Positions 1 to 10,957 of a stretch of DNA of 64,000 bases are shown here, piece by piece. Position 1 is the stretch's first letter. Every line of letters starts with the position of its first letter. The DNA is taken from assembly GCF_008806775.1 (NCBI RefSeq), contig NZ_WAEM01000002.1, forward strand, positions 1-64,000, in the 5' to 3' direction. The position numbers were made by a program, and so were the translations under genes. The notes below the pieces were generated by a model, which did not search any database, had not been told where the DNA came from, and saw nothing but the letters and a program-made list of their open reading frames with translations. This DNA is from Flavobacterium luteum (lineage in GTDB: Bacteria; Bacteroidota; Bacteroidia; Flavobacteriales; Flavobacteriaceae).

Positions 1-1600
1 CCATAAGCGGAACGCCTACAGCATCTGGAACATTTAACTACACCGTTACAACCACTGGTGGTTGTACTCCAGCGACAACTACTGGAACAATTACAGTTAC
101 CCCTTTAAATACAATTGCAGCAGGAATTAACAGAACAACTTGTATTAATACAGCAATATCAAGCATTACTTTAGCAACATCAGGGGCTACTGGGGCTACA
201 TTTAGCGGACTTCCTGCTGGGGTGACTGGAACTTGGGCTTCTAATGTTGTTACCATAAGCGGAACGCCTACAGCATCTGGAACATTTAACTACACCGTTA
301 CAACCACTGGTGGTTGTACTCCAGCGACAACTACTGGAACAATTACAGTTACCCCTTTAAATACAATTGTAGCAGGAATTAACAGAACAACTTGTATTAA
401 TACTGCAATATCAAGCATTACTTTAGCAACAACTGGTGCTACTGGAGCTACATTTAGCGGACTTCCTGCTGGGATGACTGGAACTTGGGCTTCTAATGTT
501 GTTACCATAAGCGGAACGCCTACAGCATCTGGAATATTTAACTATACTGTTACAACTACTGGCGGTTGTACTCCAGCAACAACTACTGGAACAATTACAG
601 TTACACCTTTAAATACAATTGCAGCAGGAATTAACAGAGCAACTTGTATTAATACCGCAATATCAAGCATTACTTTAGCAACAACTGATGCTACTGGAGC
701 TACATTTAGCGGACTTCCTGCTGGTGTGACTGGAACTTGGGCTTCTAATGTTGTTACCATAAGCGGAACGCCTTCTGCATCTGGAACATTTAACTATACC
801 GTTACAACTACTGGTGGTTGTACTCCAGCAACTACTACTGGAACAATTACAGTTACACCTTTAAATACAATTGCAGCAGGAATTAACAGAACAGCTTGCA
901 TTAATACCACAATATCAAGCATTACTTTAGCAACAACTGGTGCTACTGGAGCTACATTTAGCGGGCTTCCTGCTGGTGTGACTGGAACTTGGGCTTCTAA
1001 TGTTGTTACCATAAGCGGAACGCCTACGGCATCTGGAACATTTAACTACACCGCTACAACCACTGGTGGTTGTACTCCAGCAACAACTACTGGAACAATT
1101 ACAGTTACACCTTCAAATACAATTGCAGCAGGAATTAACAGAACAGCTTGTATTAATACCGCAATATCAAGTATTACTTTAGCAACAACTGGTGCTACTG
1201 GAGCTACATTTAGCGGGCTTCCTGCTGGTGTGACTGGAACTTGGGCTTCTAACGTTGTTACCATAAGCGGAACGCCTTCAGCATCTGGAACATTTAACTA
1301 TACTGTTACAACTACTGGCGGTTGTTCTGTATCAACAACAGGTATTATAACAGTTACACCTGTAAATACAATTGAAGCAGGAATTAACAGAACAGCTTGT
1401 ATTAATACCGCAATATCAGGTATCACTTTAGCAACAACTGGTGCTACTGGAGCTACAGTTACTGGTTTACCTGCTGGTGTGACTGGATCTTGGGCTTCTG
1501 ACGTTGTTACCATAAGCGGAACGCCTACAGCATCAGGAACTTTTAACTACACCGTTACATTAACGGGTGGTTGTGGCTCTGTGATAGCATTAGGAACCAT
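1..1600 (+). repeat. Tandem 252-bp coding repeats (84 aa Ig-like modules)
   Basis: The same block beginning CCATAAGCGGAACGCC recurs at 1, 253, 505, 757, 1009, 1261 and 1510. The spacing is 252 bp five times and 249 bp once. Copies are nearly identical at the DNA level, and differences concentrate in the last two copies. The first copy is cut by the window edge, so the array is longer than seen here. Confidence 0.97.
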
Positions 1601-4600
1601 CACTGTAAATGTCGTTCCTACAATTACTGGCACAACAACTGGTTCAAGAACTGGAATAGGAACTGTATTATTGGGTGCAACTGCTTCACATACAACTATA
1701 AATTGGTATGATGCTTTAACTGGAGGTACATTATTAGGATCAGGGACAAGCTTTATTACCCCAACAATATCATCAACCACAACTTTTTATGTTGAAGCTG
1801 TTAATGGGCCTTGTACTTCTTCACTAAGAACTGCTGTTACTGCAACTGTGAATTATCCTGAAATAGAGGTTCAAGGAAATACAACTACAATAATAAGCGG
1901 TGAGGTATCACCTTCAGTAACAAATGGGACAGATTTTGGAACTTCAAACACCACTAGAACTTTTGCAATACGTAATCTTGGTAATGCTTTACTAACAGTT
2001 GGAACAATTACAATTTCTGGAGTTAATGCTAGTGAATTTTCAGTTACAACTGATCCAAGTAGTATAGTAGCAATAGGTTCTAGCACTACTTTTGTAGTAA
2101 CTTTTGCCCCAACAGCTATTGGTGTAAGAACAGCAACAATTTCTATTGCAAATAATGATACTGACGAAAGTTTATATACTTATGATATACAAGGTACTGG
2201 TATCGAGCAAGAAATAGACATTCAAGGTAATGCTACTTCAATTGTAAGCGGCAGCATTACTCCTTCAACTGCAAACTGGACTGACTTTAGTTCTGTTGTT
2301 GGAACTAGAACCTACACTATCCGTAATATCGGAAATATACCATTAACTATCGGTGCTATAACAATTGGCGGAACGAACGCCTCCGATTTTACTGTTACCA
2401 CGCCTCCAGCAGCAGCAATTGCGGCAAATAGTAGTACTACTTTTGTAGTAACATTTGCCCCAAGTGCAATTAATACTAGGACAGCAACTATTAGTATCGC
2501 GAATAACGATAGTACTGAAAACTCATATACTTTTGCAATTCAAGGATTTGGAATAATCCCTGAAATTGATATTCAAGGAAATGCAACTTCAATACCTGAT
2601 AGTTCAGTTCCAGCACCAATTACGACTAATTGGACTGATTTCAGTTCAGTGGCAGCAACAAGAACATTCACTATTTTCAATAATGGAAACATGCCATTAA
2701 CAGTTGGAGCCATAACTTTTACAGGTACAAATGCTTCTGAATTTACTATTACTACATCACCAAGTGCTACTGTTGGAGCTTTTAGTAGCACCTCATTTGT
2801 AGTCAAATTTACTCCTACGGCACTTGGAACAAGATTGGCAACAATTAGTATTTTAAATAATGACAGTAATGAAAGTCCTTACGATTTTAATCTTCAAGGA
2901 ACAGGAACTGTAAGAGAAATTGATCTATTAGGAAACAGCGTATCAATTCCTAACAATACTCCTACGGCCTCAATTACTACTGGCTCTGATTTTGGCCCTG
3001 CAGATATAAATTTAGCTACTGTTACCCGAACTTTTACTATTGTAAATACTGGCTCACTTCCTTTAACAATAGCTAATCCAACTATCACAGGCACAAACGC
3101 ATCTGAATTTAGCATAACTACAAATCCTAGCACACTTACAATTGGAGCGGGAGCGGGGACAACATTTTCGGTAACTTTTAATCCAAGCGGAGTATTTACA
3201 AGACTTGCTCAGATTAATATAGCAAATGACGACAGTGACGAAAACCCTTATACTTTTGTAATTCAAGGTACAGGATTACTAGATAATGATGGTGACGGCA
3301 TAGAAAACAACATTGATCAAGATGATGATAACGATGGTATTATAGATACTGTAGAATGTGGCGCCTGTCTTAGTGACCCATTTGTAAACGGAAGCTTTGA
3401 AGCTCCTGTTATAGGAACTTCAACTTATAGTATTGAACCGTCAGTTAACGTTACTGGATGGGCAAACAGTGCAGAAAACTTTATTGAAATATGGAGTAAG
3501 GGATTTGGTGGAGTACCTGCTGCTGCTGGGAATCAATTTGCTGAACTAAACGCTAATGTCGCAGGAAATCTTTACCAAACGTTTTGTTTGAACGGTGCTG
3601 GTGGAACTATCAACTGGGCACTTAAACACAGAGGAAGATCAGGTACAGATGTCGCAGCGGTTAGATTTGGTCCTACTTTGGCAACTATAGCAACAGTTGC
3701 AACCATGACTGACGGGAATACTGCATGGGGTTCTTATTCAGGCACTTTCAGCATTCCTATTGGCCAAACTCAAATCGTTTTAGCATTTACTGCAATTTCT
3801 TCTACAGGAGGATTATCCTATGGTAATTTTGTAGATGACATACAAATCATCATCAACCAAAACTGTATCGACTCAGATTTAGACGGAGTCGCAGACATTG
3901 TTGATGTAGATGACGAGAATGATGGTATTCCTGATATTGAAGAAGCTGGCTTTAAAGCATATAGTAATGGTAAATCAACTATGGACAAAACTAACATTGC
4001 TACTTGGAAAGACACTAATGCTAATGGTATTAATGATTATATTGACACTATGATTAATGCTGGCACGTACATAATTCCTGATACTGATGGTGATGGCGTA
4101 CCTAATCATTTAGACCTTGATAGTGATAATGACACTTTATTTGATGTCGATGAAGCAAACTTATTAAATGGTGATGGAGACATTACAGGCGATGGTAAAG
4201 GTGATGGATTAGACTCTGAAGGAGATGGCCTATTAAATCTTTACGATAACTCTACTGTTTTTGGAACAACTACAAGAGCTTATGCACAAGATAGTGATGG
4301 CAACGGTATTCCTGATTATTTGCAACTAGACTCAAATGATGACGGTATTAATGATATTCAAACAGGTTTATACGGAAGTAATGATGCTAATGGAGACGGA
4401 AGAATTGACAGTCCTGGTGATGCTGATCGCGATGGCATTACCGATACTTTCGATACTAATGATGCAACTATAGGTTCTCCAAGAGATTTAAACAGAAAAC
4501 TCTTCTTAGATTTTGACGGAAGAAATGATTATGCACAAGATGCTACTGCTCTAGGTATATTACCAAATGCATCTATAATGGCTTGGATAGATTTAAACCC

Positions 4601-7010
4601 TGCATTTTCTTCAACTGGAGTTGTTATGGGGACACCTAATTTCCTATTGAGAGTTACAAGTGCAAGAAATTTAGAAGCAGTAGTTAACGGGACAACCGTG
4701 GCTTTTAATACCACAACACTAAACAGATCACAATGGTATCATGTTGCTGCTGTGTATGACGGGTCTACAGTAAAATTATTCCTAAATGGACTAATGGTAA
4801 ATAGCACTGTAGCTACTGGCAATATACCTTCCAACATTTTAACTTTAGGAAAAAATCCAAGCGCAAGTTCTAACTTCTTCAGAGGTAAAATTGATGAAGT
4901 AAGGGTTTTTAACCTAGCACTTACAGACATACAAGTACAACGAATGGTATATCAAGAAATTCAAAATACAGCGTCACAAGTAAGAGGAGCTATAGTTCCT
5001 AAAAATGTAGGTGATGCAGTTATAGGTACTTTACCATTTACCAACTTATTACGATACTATAGAATGGACGTTTATAAAGATGACATTATTGATGACTTAA
5101 CTACCACATCAATAGATTTAGTAACTGGAATGAAAATCTTTAACCATAAAGTAATTAATGTGCAACAAGCTCCAATGCCATTTACAACTGTAAGAACTGG
5201 GACATTTGCAACAGCTGTTAATGACATAACAAAAGATATCAGAGGTTTAGATGTTGTAGATTTTGATTATTCAATAATCCAGGTAAACCATAATATTACT
5301 GAGACTGCTAACAACACCGATTTGGGTATGTTTGTAAACTCTGGTGTTACTATCGTAATGAATAACAATACTAAAATACAAAACGATTGGTATTTAAAAT
5401 TAGATGGTAAGATAGATTTACAAGGGAGATCACAATTGATACAAACCACAAACAGTGATTTAGATGTTACTAGTGCAGGTTCTATAGAGAGAGACCAACA
5501 AGGGCAATCTAGTAATTTCAATTACAATTATTGGTCATCTCCTGTTGGAGGAATAAGTACAACTAGCAATAACAATTCCTATACTGTAGATAGTGTCATG
5601 AAAGACGGAACTGACCCTGCAAATATTAAAAACTTTACTTGGACTACTGGTTATAATGGTGCACCAACTACACCAATAACTTTAAGTAACTACTGGATAT
5701 TTAAATTTCAAAACGTAAGTCCTATTTATGCCAATTGGGCTAAAATTTTACAAACAGGAACGCTATTTGCTGGTCAAGGTTTTACTTTAAAAGGTAGTGG
5801 TGCTGCAAGTGCTACTCAAAACTATACTTTTATTGGCAAGCCTAACAGCGGAGCTATATCTAGTCCTATTGCTGCCAATAATTCTAATTTAAGTGGTAAC
5901 CCTTACCCTTCAGCTTTAGATGCAAATGCGTTTATAACTGCTAATCTTAGTTCAACTACTGGAACATTGTATTTCTGGGAACATTTTAGCACAAACGTAT
6001 CTCACAATCTTGCAGCCTATCAAGGGGGGTATGCAACAAGAAATCTTGTTGGAGGCACTACTCCTGTATCACCAGCTGGTATTAGTGGTTTAGGTTCTAG
6101 TACTAGAATACCTGGCAGATATATCCCTGTTGGACAAGGATTCTTTGTAAACGGAAGTGCATCAGGTGGAACTATTAATTTTAACAACAGTCAACGATTA
6201 TTTATAAAAGAAGACGATGCAGTAAATTCTAATGTGCTTTTTAGACACAATGCTAATACTAGTACAAGTCCTGTCGTTCAAAAAGAGTTCGACAACAGAC
6301 AAGATGCTATTCCTCAAGACAATGAATTTACTAAAATACGATTGAGTTATATCTCTCCTGATAACAATCGCAGAGAGTTGTTATTAGGTTTCATGAACGA
6401 AAATGCTACTAGTGCCGTAGACCCTGGATATGATGCTATACAATTGGATACGCAAGCTAGTGACATGTACTTCTTAAACAACAAAACTAGATTAGTTATT
6501 CAAGGTGATACTTATTTTGATTCTGCTAGTACTTTCCCTCTTGGTGTAAAAACTGCTGTTGAAGGAAAAGCAAAATTTGTTCTTAATCAAACTGAAAATT
6601 TCGATGAAAATTCTAGTATTTACATATATGACAATGTAACGATGTTATACCACGACATTAAAGAAAAAGATTTAGAAATTAATTTACCTGCCGGAACACT
6701 ATCTGATAGATTCTCTTTAAGATTCAAAAACGCAACACTAGCTGTAAACAACTTTAACTTGAAAGAAGCTGTGAAAGTAGTATTTGCCAACAATGACAAT
6801 ACGATTAATATAAAAAATAGCCTTTTAAACGAAACTGTTCAATCGGTTACTTTATATAACATTCTTGGTCAGTCTATTAATAAATGGAATGTAAAAAATC
6901 AAGAACAAACTAAAATTAAAATTCCTGTAACCAATGTGAGCTCAGGAACGTACATTGTAAAAGTACAAACCACAAATGGTGATATCAGTAAAAAAGTTAT
7001 CATCAGATAA
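1..7010 (+). CDS. Giant T9SS type A sorted surface protein (3' part, start outside window)
   Basis: The reading frame is open from the first full codon at base 3 to the stop at 7010 (about 2335 residues), so the true start lies upstream. Module order by base position: tandem 84-residue Ig/putative-Ig (He_PIG-like, GLPAGVTG and ISGTP motifs) repeats to about 1600; a CHU-type Ig-like domain about 1615-1860; four choice-of-anchor D/ASH-like domains about 1860-3270, each opening with EIDIQGN or a variant; Asp-rich calcium-binding thrombospondin-3-like stretches (DNDGDG, DSDLDG, DTDGDG) at 3283-3350 and 3868-4480; a NGSFE-type domain between them; a LamG/concanavalin-like domain about 4498-4960; and a C-terminal type A sorting domain about 6790-7007 ending in KKVIIR. 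The likely role is a cell-surface or secreted adhesin exported across the outer membrane by T9SS. The family assignment is firm; the ligand is unknown. Confidence 0.9.
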   Translation, partial: ISGTPTASGTFNYTVTTTGGCTPATTTGTITVTPLNTIAAGINRTTCINTAISSITLATSGATGATFSGLPAGVTGTWASNVVTISGTPTASGTFNYTVTTTGGCTPATTTGTITVTPLNTIVAGINRTTCINTAISSITLATTGATGATFSGLPAGMTGTWASNVVTISGTPTASGIFNYTVTTTGGCTPATTTGTITVTPLNTIAAGINRATCINTAISSITLATTDATGATFSGLPAGVTGTWASNVVTISGTPSASGTFNYTVTTTGGCTPATTTGTITVTPLNTIAAGINRTACINTTISSITLATTGATGATFSGLPAGVTGTWASNVVTISGTPTASGTFNYTATTTGGCTPATTTGTITVTPSNTIAAGINRTACINTAISSITLATTGATGATFSGLPAGVTGTWASNVVTISGTPSASGTFNYTVTTTGGCSVSTTGIITVTPVNTIEAGINRTACINTAISGITLATTGATGATVTGLPAGVTGSWASDVVTISGTPTASGTFNYTVTLTGGCGSVIALGTITVNVVPTITGTTTGSRTGIGTVLLGATASHTTINWYDALTGGTLLGSGTSFITPTISSTTTFYVEAVNGPCTSSLRTAVTATVNYPEIEVQGNTTTIISGEVSPSVTNGTDFGTSNTTRTFAIRNLGNALLTVGTITISGVNASEFSVTTDPSSIVAIGSSTTFVVTFAPTAIGVRTATISIANNDTDESLYTYDIQGTGIEQEIDIQGNATSIVSGSITPSTANWTDFSSVVGTRTYTIRNIGNIPLTIGAITIGGTNASDFTVTTPPAAAIAANSSTTFVVTFAPSAINTRTATISIANNDSTENSYTFAIQGFGIIPEIDIQGNATSIPDSSVPAPITTNWTDFSSVAATRTFTIFNNGNMPLTVGAITFTGTNASEFTITTSPSATVGAFSSTSFVVKFTPTALGTRLATISILNNDSNESPYDFNLQGTGTVREIDLLGNSVSIPNNTPTASITTGSDFGPADINLATVTRTFTIVNTGSLPLTIANPTITGTNASEFSITTNPSTLTIGAGAGTTFSVTFNPSGVFTRLAQINIANDDSDENPYTFVIQGTGLLDNDGDGIENNIDQDDDNDGIIDTVECGACLSDPFVNGSFEAPVIGTSTYSIEPSVNVTGWANSAENFIEIWSKGFGGVPAAAGNQFAELNANVAGNLYQTFCLNGAGGTINWALKHRGRSGTDVAAVRFGPTLATIATVATMTDGNTAWGSYSGTFSIPIGQTQIVLAFTAISSTGGLSYGNFVDDIQIIINQNCIDSDLDGVADIVDVDDENDGIPDIEEAGFKAYSNGKSTMDKTNIATWKDTNANGINDYIDTMINAGTYIIPDTDGDGVPNHLDLDSDNDTLFDVDEANLLNGDGDITGDGKGDGLDSEGDGLLNLYDNSTVFGTTTRAYAQDSDGNGIPDYLQLDSNDDGINDIQTGLYGSNDANGDGRIDSPGDADRDGITDTFDTNDATIGSPRDLNRKLFLDFDGRNDYAQDATALGILPNASIMAWIDLNPAFSSTGVVMGTPNFLLRVTSARNLEAVVNGTTVAFNTTTLNRSQWYHVAAVYDGSTVKLFLNGLMVNSTVATGNIPSNILTLGKNPSASSNFFRGKIDEVRVFNLALTDIQVQRMVYQEIQNTASQVRGAIVPKNVGDAVIGTLPFTNLLRYYRMDVYKDDIIDDLTTTSIDLVTGMKIFNHKVINVQQAPMPFTTVRTGTFATAVNDITKDIRGLDVVDFDYSIIQVNHNITETANNTDLGMFVNSGVTIVMNNNTKIQNDWYLKLDGKIDLQGRSQLIQTTNSDLDVTSAGSIERDQQGQSSNFNYNYWSSPVGGISTTSNNNSYTVDSVMKDGTDPANIKNFTWTTGYNGAPTTPITLSNYWIFKFQNVSPIYANWAKILQTGTLFAGQGFTLKGSGAASATQNYTFIGKPNSGAISSPIAANNSNLSGNPYPSALDANAFITANLSSTTGTLYFWEHFSTNVSHNLAAYQGGYATRNLVGGTTPVSPAGISGLGSSTRIPGRYIPVGQGFFVNGSASGGTINFNNSQRLFIKEDDAVNSNVLFRHNANTSTSPVVQKEFDNRQDAIPQDNEFTKIRLSYISPDNNRRELLLGFMNENATSAVDPGYDAIQLDTQASDMYFLNNKTRLVIQGDTYFDSASTFPLGVKTAVEGKAKFVLNQTENFDENSSIYIYDNVTMLYHDIKEKDLEINLPAGTLSDRFSLRFKNATLAVNNFNLKEAVKVVFANNDNTINIKNSLLNETVQSVTLYNILGQSINKWNVKNQEQTKIKIPVTNVSSGTYIVKVQTTNGDISKKVIIR

Positions 7011-7035
7011 ATGCCCTTTTTTCCCCAAAGAAAGT

Positions 7036-7068
7036 AAAAAAGCTTCTCATTTTTGAGAAGCTTTTTTT
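7036..7068. terminator. Bidirectional intrinsic terminator between adhesin and hisS
   Basis: A stem AAAAAGCTTCTCA / TGAGAAGCTTTTT with a TTTT loop is followed by a T-tract on the plus strand and preceded by an A-tract, so it can serve both the adhesin gene (+) and hisS (-), which converge here. Confidence 0.85.
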
Positions 7069-7090
7069 AATTTATAGCAACTTATGAATG

Positions 7091-8467
7091 CTAATTGATT
7101 GATAGTATATTTTTCAATTCATCAAAACCAACTAAAATTTGTTCTCCAGAAACCAAATTCTTTAATGCAAATTTTCCCTCATTCATTTCTGTTTCACCAA
7201 CAATAACTGCATAAGGAATTTGTCTTTTATCAGCATGCATAAACTGCTTACCGACTTTTACGGTGTCTGGATACAATTCGACTTTTATATTAGCAGCTCT
7301 TAATTTAGTAATGGCTTGCATGGCATAAAAAGCTTCTTTTTCGCCATAATTTATAAACAATGCTTTTGATGTTGCAAGTACCGTTTCAGGAAATAGATTC
7401 AATTCTTCTAAAACTAAATAAATTCTATCCAATCCAAAAGAAATCCCTACTCCACTCATGTCTTTCAAACCAAAAATACCTGTCAAATCATCATATCTTC
7501 CGCCTCCACCAATAGAGCCCATAGCTACTCCTTCGGGCGGAGCAACTTCAAAAATAGCACCCGTATAATAATTTAACCCACGAGCTAAAGTCACATCTAA
7601 ATCTAAAATTGATTTATTTAGTCCTAATTTTGACACGTTATCACAAATAAACTGCAACTCGGAAACTCCTTTCATTCCTTGTTCTGATGAAGTCAATAAG
7701 ATTGAAAGTTGGTTTATTTTATCAGAAACACTTCCAGTAAAATTAAAAAGCGGTTGCACTTTCTCGATAGCATTTTCCGAAATTCCTTTTTCTATCATTT
7801 CTTTTTTTACACCGTCCTCACCTATTTTGTCGAGTTTGTCTAAAGCTACTGTAAAATCAATTAATTTATCCGATGCGCCAATCACTTCAGCTATTCCTGA
7901 AAGAATTTTTCGGTTATTGATTTTTATGGTAACGCCTTTTAAACCCAATGCAGTAAAAACAGCATCGTATAATTGCACCAACTCTACTTCTTGCCATAAT
8001 GATTTAGACCCTACCACATCGGCATCGCATTGATAAAACTCTCTAAAGCGTCCTTTCTGAGGACGATCAGCACGCCAAACTGGTTGTATTTGGTACCTTT
8101 TAAAAGGAAACTCAATTTCGTTTTGATGTTGCACTACGTATCTTGCAAATGGCACGGTTAGGTCGTAACGAAGTGCTTTTTCGGAGATTTTAGAAGTTAA
8201 TGGTTTGTAATTTATAGTTTGTAGTTCTTCTAAAGATATCTTATCCAAAAAATCCCCAGAATTCAATATTTTAAAAATCAATCGATCGCCTTCTTCTCCA
8301 TATTTCCCCATCAAGGTTTCGGAGTTTTCGAATGAAGGTGTTTCTATCGGTTGAAACCCGAATTTTTCGAAATTGCTTTTTATGATTGAAATAATATATT
8401 GGCGTTTTGCCACCTCAGCCGGTGAAAAATCTCTAGTACCTTTAGGAATGCTTGGTTTTGATGCCAT
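7091..8467 (-). CDS. hisS: Histidyl-tRNA synthetase
   Basis: 458 residues, normal length for HisRS. It charges tRNA-His with histidine in the cytoplasm. Class II core signatures are present: LTVPFARYV, the motif 2 region [10 protein letters not shown], the histidine-binding RGLNYYTG segment, and [11 protein letters not shown]-terminal anticodon-binding domain follows ([13 protein letters not shown] onward). The start [14 protein letters not shown] fits the usual N-terminus ending in the KGTRDF motif. It converges on the adhesin gene and diverges from the ABC permease, with an inverted repeat in the 170-bp upstream gap. Confidence 0.97.
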   Translation of the reverse strand: MASKPSIPKGTRDFSPAEVAKRQYIISIIKSNFEKFGFQPIETPSFENSETLMGKYGEEGDRLIFKILNSGDFLDKISLEELQTINYKPLTSKISEKALRYDLTVPFARYVVQHQNEIEFPFKRYQIQPVWRADRPQKGRFREFYQCDADVVGSKSLWQEVELVQLYDAVFTALGLKGVTIKINNRKILSGIAEVIGASDKLIDFTVALDKLDKIGEDGVKKEMIEKGISENAIEKVQPLFNFTGSVSDKINQLSILLTSSEQGMKGVSELQFICDNVSKLGLNKSILDLDVTLARGLNYYTGAIFEVAPPEGVAMGSIGGGGRYDDLTGIFGLKDMSGVGISFGLDRIYLVLEELNLFPETVLATSKALFINYGEKEAFYAMQAITKLRAANIKVELYPDTVKVGKQFMHADKRQIPYAVIVGETEMNEGKFALKNLVSGEQILVGFDELKNILSIN

Positions 8468-8474
8468 TTTTTAA

Positions 8475-8540
8475 ATTTAGGATTTTAGATTGAGGATTGA
8501 GGATTTAATTGCTGGGTAAATCCCAAATCGAAAATCCTGA
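8475..8540. repeat. Imperfect inverted repeat in the hisS upstream region
   Basis: Left arm AGGATTTTAGATTGAGGATT (8479-8498) is roughly the reverse complement of AAATCCCAAATCGAAAATCCT stretching 8518-8538. Inside the left arm the motif GATTGAGGATT is itself tandemly repeated. Transcribed leftward, it would lie in the hisS leader and could fold into a long imperfect hairpin. Confidence 0.6.
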
Positions 8541-8638
8541 ATCTTTAATTCGCTTTGCAAATATCTTATTTTTAAAATAAATAACATGGCTTCCAAATCA
8601 AACTTGTAACAAAAATTGTAATTTCGTGTCAAATTGAT

Positions 8639-9883
8639 ATGATGCTGAACTTATTTAAAGAAAATGTCCGAATTGCACTAAGCTCTATAAAAACGCAATT
8701 GTTACGCACCATTCTTACGGTTTTAATCATCGCTATTGGCATTACCGCTTTGGTATGCATTTTAACAGTTGTCGCCGCATTAGAAAACACGGTTTCTAGC
8801 GATTTTGCTTCGATGGGATCAAACACTTTTACCATTAATCAATATGATTTTTCTGAAAGAATTGGTCGTCATAACAAAGCCAAAATAGACAATCCTATTA
8901 TTAGTTATACAGAAGCCGTAGCTTTTAAACAAAAATACGATTATCCTTTAACACATACTTCGCTTTCTTTTACAGCTACTTCTAATGCCGAAGTGAAATC
9001 GGAAACTAAAAAAACCGACCCAGAAATTACCGTTTTAGGTGTCGATGAATATTTTCTTTTAAACTCGGGTTTAGAAACGACAAAAGGAAGAAATTTTACC
9101 ACTTTTGACATTGCAAACAATACTTATTCCTGTGTTATAGGATCTGATTTTGTAAAACAACTTTTTAAAGATGTTAATCCTATCAATCAAATTTTATCCA
9201 TACGAGGCGCTAAGTTTAAGGTTATAGGTTTATTGAAAGAAAAAGGTTCCACTTTTGGAAACAGTCAAGATTTAAGAGTTTTAATTCCGATACAAGTAGC
9301 CCGATCACTATTTACAGCACCTGACATAAACTATACTTTAAGTGTTATGGTTGATAAAAAAGAATTATTAGATAATGCAACTGATGAAGCCAATAATACG
9401 ATGCGGAGAGTTCGTAAACTGAGTCCAATAAAAGACAATAATTTTGGAATATCTAGAAGTGATGATTTAATTAATCGCATCTTGAGCATCACTCAATACT
9501 TAGGTGTTTCAGCATGGGTAATCGGAATCATTACTATTTTTGGTTCTTCTATTGCACTAATGAATATCATGCTGGTTTCGGTAACCGAAAGAACACGTGA
9601 AATAGGCATTAGAAAAGCACTTGGCGCAAAACGAGGTACAATAGCTTTACAGTTTTTTATGGAAACATTGGTTATTGGACAATTTGGCGGATTACTAGGA
9701 ATAATTTTAGGAATACTAGCGGGTTACGGAATTGCATCTGCTATGACATTTATATTTGTCATCCCATGGCAGGCAATTACTGCAGCTTTTTTAACCACAT
9801 TTGTTGTAGCAGTTGCTTCAGGTTCTTATCCCGCATTAAAAGCTTCTCGACTTGACCCAATTGAGGCTTTGAGATATGAATAG
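8639..9883 (+). CDS. MacB/FtsX-type ABC transporter permease
   Basis: 414 residues with the MacB layout: an N-terminal membrane helix (about residues 17-41), a large periplasmic MacB_PCD-like domain, then three membrane helices at the C-terminus spanning an FtsX domain (SVTERTREIGIRKALGAKR, about residues 316-334). It probably acts with a separate MacB-like ATPase in mechanotransmission or lipoprotein/peptide export, but no ATPase gene lies nearby. Two adjacent ATGs (8639 and 8642) could start it. The C-terminus ASRLDPIEALRYE is the standard end of this family. It converges with prmC. The substrate cannot be read from sequence. Confidence 0.9.
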   Translation: MMLNLFKENVRIALSSIKTQLLRTILTVLIIAIGITALVCILTVVAALENTVSSDFASMGSNTFTINQYDFSERIGRHNKAKIDNPIISYTEAVAFKQKYDYPLTHTSLSFTATSNAEVKSETKKTDPEITVLGVDEYFLLNSGLETTKGRNFTTFDIANNTYSCVIGSDFVKQLFKDVNPINQILSIRGAKFKVIGLLKEKGSTFGNSQDLRVLIPIQVARSLFTAPDINYTLSVMVDKKELLDNATDEANNTMRRVRKLSPIKDNNFGISRSDDLINRILSITQYLGVSAWVIGIITIFGSSIALMNIMLVSVTERTREIGIRKALGAKRGTIALQFFMETLVIGQFGGLLGIILGILAGYGIASAMTFIFVIPWQAITAAFLTTFVVAVASGSYPALKASRLDPIEALRYE

Positions 9884-9898
9884 TTTATACAGAAATTA

Positions 9899-10804
9899 TT
9901 ATATTTCACATCGAATCATTCTATCGTTTCCATAAATATCTTTCCTTAATTCTATATTTTTGAAATTCATTTTTGCTAATAAATCGACAGTTTCTTTTCC
10001 TAAATATTGATTAATTTCAAAATACAACCGCCCGTTTTTTGCGAGATTTATTTTAGCTAATTGTGCTATCTTTCTATAAAAAATAAGAGCATCGTTATCG
10101 TCAATAAACAAGGCCAAATGAGGCTCGTTATCTAATACATTTTTCTTTATTTCTGCTTTTTCAAGATTACGCACATACGGTGGATTAGAAACTATTATGT
10201 CATATTTAATGGGAATTTGGTTGTTGGTTGTTGGAAGTTCATCGAGGTCGTTACATTTAAGAATATCCGTTTTAATGAAATGTATTAAAACATTGTTTTT
10301 TTTGACATTTTTTTCAGCTAATTCTAATGCCTTTTCGGAAATATCAATAGCAAAAACTTGAAAGTTTTGAAGGTGTTTAGCCAAAGAAATTGCAATACAA
10401 CCGCTTCCGGTTCCAATATCTAAAGCTTTCGAATCTTCGCCTATCACTTCCGACTTCTGACTTCTATCTTCAAACTTTTGACTTTCAATAATCCAATCGA
10501 CTAATTCTTCTGTTTCAGGCCTAGGAATTAAGACATTTTCATTGACTTTGAAATCCAAACCATAAAAATTTGTTTTACCTAATATATATTGAATAGGAAT
10601 TTCTTGCTTGAGTTGCTCGACAATAGTGTTCCAATTTTGAATTTCATATTCTGAAAAACCCAAATCATTTTGCAAAGCCAAATCTATTCTTTTAAGTTTA
10701 TGCTTATCTTCTAAAATCAAATAGAAAAAACTCTCCACTTCACCTTCATCATAAATGGAAGAAAGTTCCTGAATAAAATAACTTCTGTATTCTTTAATTT
10801 GCAT
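9899..10804 (-). CDS. prmC: Peptide chain release factor N5-glutamine methyltransferase
   Basis: 301 residues. It methylates the GGQ glutamine of release factors RF1/RF2 using SAM. An N-terminal helical PrmC domain is followed by a Rossmann methyltransferase with SAM motif LDIGTGSGCIAISLA and the catalytic NPPY motif (SNPPYV). Two low-complexity insertions interrupt the fold: one coding SQKFEDRSQKSEV just before the SAM motif, and one coding PTTNNQ just before NPPY. Both arise from short DNA repeats and keep the frame. The start MQIKEY is preceded by a possible -7 box at 10836-10843. It is divergent from ribD. Confidence 0.94.
   Translation of the reverse strand: MQIKEYRSYFIQELSSIYDEGEVESFFYLILEDKHKLKRIDLALQNDLGFSEYEIQNWNTIVEQLKQEIPIQYILGKTNFYGLDFKVNENVLIPRPETEELVDWIIESQKFEDRSQKSEVIGEDSKALDIGTGSGCIAISLAKHLQNFQVFAIDISEKALELAEKNVKKNNVLIHFIKTDILKCNDLDELPTTNNQIPIKYDIIVSNPPYVRNLEKAEIKKNVLDNEPHLALFIDDNDALIFYRKIAQLAKINLAKNGRLYFEINQYLGKETVDLLAKMNFKNIELRKDIYGNDRMIRCEI
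10211..10236. repeat. Heptamer-type microrepeat inside prmC (GGTTGTT units)
   Basis: The plus strand reads TTTGGTTGTTGGTTGTTGG, tandem GGTTGTT units, coding Pro-Thr-Thr-Asn-Asn-Gln on the minus strand in a non-conserved spot ahead of the NPPY motif. Confidence 0.7.
10446..10490. repeat. Degenerate decamer repeats inside prmC
   Basis: Tandem variants of ACTTCTG (ACTTCCG, ACTTCTG, ACTTCTA, then ATCTTCAAACTTTTG) occupy this stretch. On the minus strand they encode an in-frame Ser-Gln-Lys-rich insertion. Confidence 0.7.
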
Positions 10805-10835
10805 GAATAGTAAATTGATATTTTTAAGTAAAAAG

Positions 10836-10843
10836 CAAAGGTA
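10836..10843 (-). promoter_or_regulatory. Candidate flavobacterial -7 box for prmC
   Basis: On the minus strand this reads TACCTTTG, matching TAnnTTTG, about 30 nt upstream of the prmC start. No TTG lies at the expected distance. Confidence 0.4.
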
Positions 10844-10945
10844 TTCAATCCCAACTTTTTTTTATCACTTTTATAGAAATCAGATAAGAAAAGTGTTTTC
10901 CCGTATTTATGTTCAATTAATGCAATTCCATATAAAAGTAAATCT

Positions 10946-10953
10946 TATTTTTG
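10946..10953 (+). promoter_or_regulatory. Candidate -7 box abutting the ribD start
   Basis: TATTTTTG matches TAnnTTTG and ends only 4 nt before the GTG start codon of ribD, so transcription would begin at or within a few bases of the start codon. No clear TTG is seen 17-19 nt upstream. Confidence 0.45.
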
Positions 10954-10957
10954 TAAT

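Noticed and set aside
1-1600. Regular repeat array that could suggest CRISPR
   Set aside because: Units are 252 bp, coding, without short conserved repeats alternating with unique spacers, and no cas genes are present.
38-1780. Series of 71-77-residue antisense frames, one per repeat
   Set aside because: They repeat because the underlying coding repeat does, lie opposite a strong gene and show no start, promoter or domain. Shadow frames.
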